A DNA stretch of 7,398 bases from Bacillota bacterium (GTDB lineage Bacteria; Bacillota_E; Sulfobacillia; Sulfobacillales; Sulfobacillaceae): positions 1-7,398 of the forward strand of contig JAKAAL010000186.1 of the NCBI GenBank assembly GCA_021802375.1, in the 5' to 3' direction. A program made the translations under genes and the position numbers. Of the stretch, positions 6,550 through 7,398 are shown piece by piece; within the stretch, counting starts at the first letter, position 1, and every line of letters begins with the position of its first letter. Under the pieces are notes generated by a model, which ran no database searches, was not told the origin of the DNA, and was given only the letters and a program-made list of their open reading frames with translations.

Positions 6550-7353
6550 TTATTCCGAGCTCCTACTCAAAGGAGCCCAAAAAGGATTTGCGGTACCATA
6601 AATGGGATTGAGATCATTCACACGCTGATTCACTTCGACGGCCGCTTCGGCATCCAGCACAAACGTCACTTGGGGATGCATTTGCAAAAAACTAGCGGGC
6701 ATACTAGTTGAAACTTCGCCAGACAAAGCTTGTCTGACGGCTGCCGCCTTGTCCCGCCCAAATGCCATTAAAATAATGGATTTTGCCTGCAAAATTGACT
6801 GAATCCCCATGGTAATAGCTTCAGTAGGAACATCCTCGGGCCGGGCAAAAAACCGGGTATTGGCGACAATCGTATCCTCAGCCAGACGCACAACATGGGT
6901 CTTAGTTTGCAGTGCCTGGTCGGGCTCGTTAAATCCAATGTGGCCGTTATGGCCAATGCCTAAAATTTGCAAATCAATGGGATGCACCTCTAAAATTTTA
7001 TCATACCGAGCGCACTCTGCGGCAAGATCCGATGCCTGTCCGTTCGGCACGAAAGTTTGATTTGGAGAAATATCGATATGCCCAAAGAAATGATCATGCA
7101 TAAACCGACGATAACTTTGCGGATGGTCCGCTGACAAACCCACATACTCATCCAAATTCACGGTGGTCACGTGGGAAAACTGCAACCCTTGGTGATGAAA
7201 TGCGACTAGTTGCCGATACAGTTGCACCGGTGTGGATCCAGTCGCTAATCCCAGCACAGGATGTTCCACAGCGGAAATTAACCCTTCAATTATGGCGGCC
7301 ACATACACCGTGGCCAACTGTTCAGTCTCAAACGTACGCATCTTCACCATCAT
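6550..7353 (-). CDS. nagB: Glucosamine-6-phosphate deaminase
   Basis: 267-residue cytoplasmic enzyme that converts glucosamine 6-phosphate to fructose 6-phosphate and ammonia, the step that feeds amino sugars into glycolysis. The full-length family pattern is present: LGLATGSTPVQLYRQL (34-49, phosphate-binding), NLDEYVGL (66-73; D68 is the general base equivalent to Asp72 of E. coli), and LGIGHNGHIGFNEP (131-144; H138 and E143 correspond to the catalytic His and Glu). N136 stands where E. coli has Asp141, as I recall from Gram-positive enzymes. The C-terminal part has AITMGIQSIL, MAFGRDKAAAV and PASFLQMHP, closer to Bacillus-type than enteric NagB; there is no C-terminal extension for an allosteric site. 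Start: two adjacent ATGs (7353 and 7350); the AGAGGT site fits the second slightly better. It is convergent with the dead oppF, and no gene neighbours it upstream within the window. A role with the glycosidase operon is inference. Confidence 0.95.
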   Translation of the reverse strand: MMVKMRTFETEQLATVYVAAIIEGLISAVEHPVLGLATGSTPVQLYRQLVAFHHQGLQFSHVTTVNLDEYVGLSADHPQSYRRFMHDHFFGHIDISPNQTFVPNGQASDLAAECARYDKILEVHPIDLQILGIGHNGHIGFNEPDQALQTKTHVVRLAEDTIVANTRFFARPEDVPTEAITMGIQSILQAKSIILMAFGRDKAAAVRQALSGEVSTSMPASFLQMHPQVTFVLDAEAAVEVNQRVNDLNPIYGTANPFWAPLSRSSE

Positions 7354-7356
7354 TGC

Positions 7357-7362
7357 ACCTCT
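7357..7362 (-). promoter_or_regulatory. Ribosome binding site of nagB
   Basis: AGAGGT, 3 nt before the first ATG (7353) and 6 nt before the second (7350). The spacing favours the second Met as the true start. The 45 bases from 7354 to the window edge show no convincing promoter, so the promoter or an upstream operon partner lies outside. Confidence 0.6.
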
Positions 7363-7398
7363 GAATTGTTCGGATTTTTATCGTGACCGTGTTGCGTA

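Noticed and set aside
6559..6576. GCTCC/GGAGC stem at the end of nagB as a terminator
   Set aside because: Only 5 bp with an 8-nt loop, no T-run, and it lies in the last codons of nagB.
6720..6736. 7-bp inverted repeat (CAGACAA...TTGTCTG) in nagB
   Set aside because: It is short, has no T-run, and is explained by the coding sequence for RQALSG.
5411..7398. Insertion sequence, CRISPR, tRNA or riboswitch
   Set aside because: I looked for terminal repeats, spaced repeats, tRNA-like folds and conserved riboswitch cores in the non-coding and decayed parts and saw none.

Overview
The window fits a Gram-positive, Firmicutes-like bacterium. It shows strong AGGAGG ribosome binding sites, a lipoprotein-type solute-binding protein, a textbook sigma-A promoter and a Gram-positive-style NagB. 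An acidophilic genus such as Sulfobacillus is a guess from the general look of the proteins; nothing in the sequence proves it.

Layout. (a) Positions 5410 down to 1, minus strand: one tightly packed operon. It begins with a promoter (5382-5410) and encodes a LacI-family repressor, a cytoplasmic GH35-type beta-glycosidase, a family 5 (Opp/Dpp-type) solute-binding lipoprotein and the N-terminus of an OppB/DppB-type permease that runs off the left edge. Gene junctions are an 11-nt overlap, a 0-nt junction and a 17-nt gap, each with its own ribosome binding site. (b) Positions 5411-5600: regulatory and decayed spacer holding the second of two matching LacI-type operator candidates. (c) Positions about 5602-6503, plus strand: the remains of an oppD-oppF ATPase gene pair, broken by truncation, frameshifts and stop codons, but still keeping the overlapping D/F junction. 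(d) Positions 6550-7353, minus strand: an intact glucosamine-6-phosphate deaminase gene (nagB), convergent with the dead ATPase genes. (e) Positions 7354-7398: short leader with no clear promoter.

How it works together (inference): the lipoprotein and Opp-type permease import an oligosaccharide, the GH35 enzyme removes a terminal beta-linked sugar inside the cell, and the LacI protein senses a product and controls its own operon, possibly by looping between two operators about 203 bp apart. GH35 enzyme, Opp-type transporter and nearby NagB recall the archaeal chitin/chitosan pathway of Thermococcus/Pyrococcus, where a GH35 exo-beta-D-glucosaminidase (GlmA) works with an Opp-type importer and a glucosamine-6-phosphate deaminase. 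The imported substrate may therefore be a glucosaminide rather than a galactoside. This is the most interesting hypothesis here and is not proven by the sequence.
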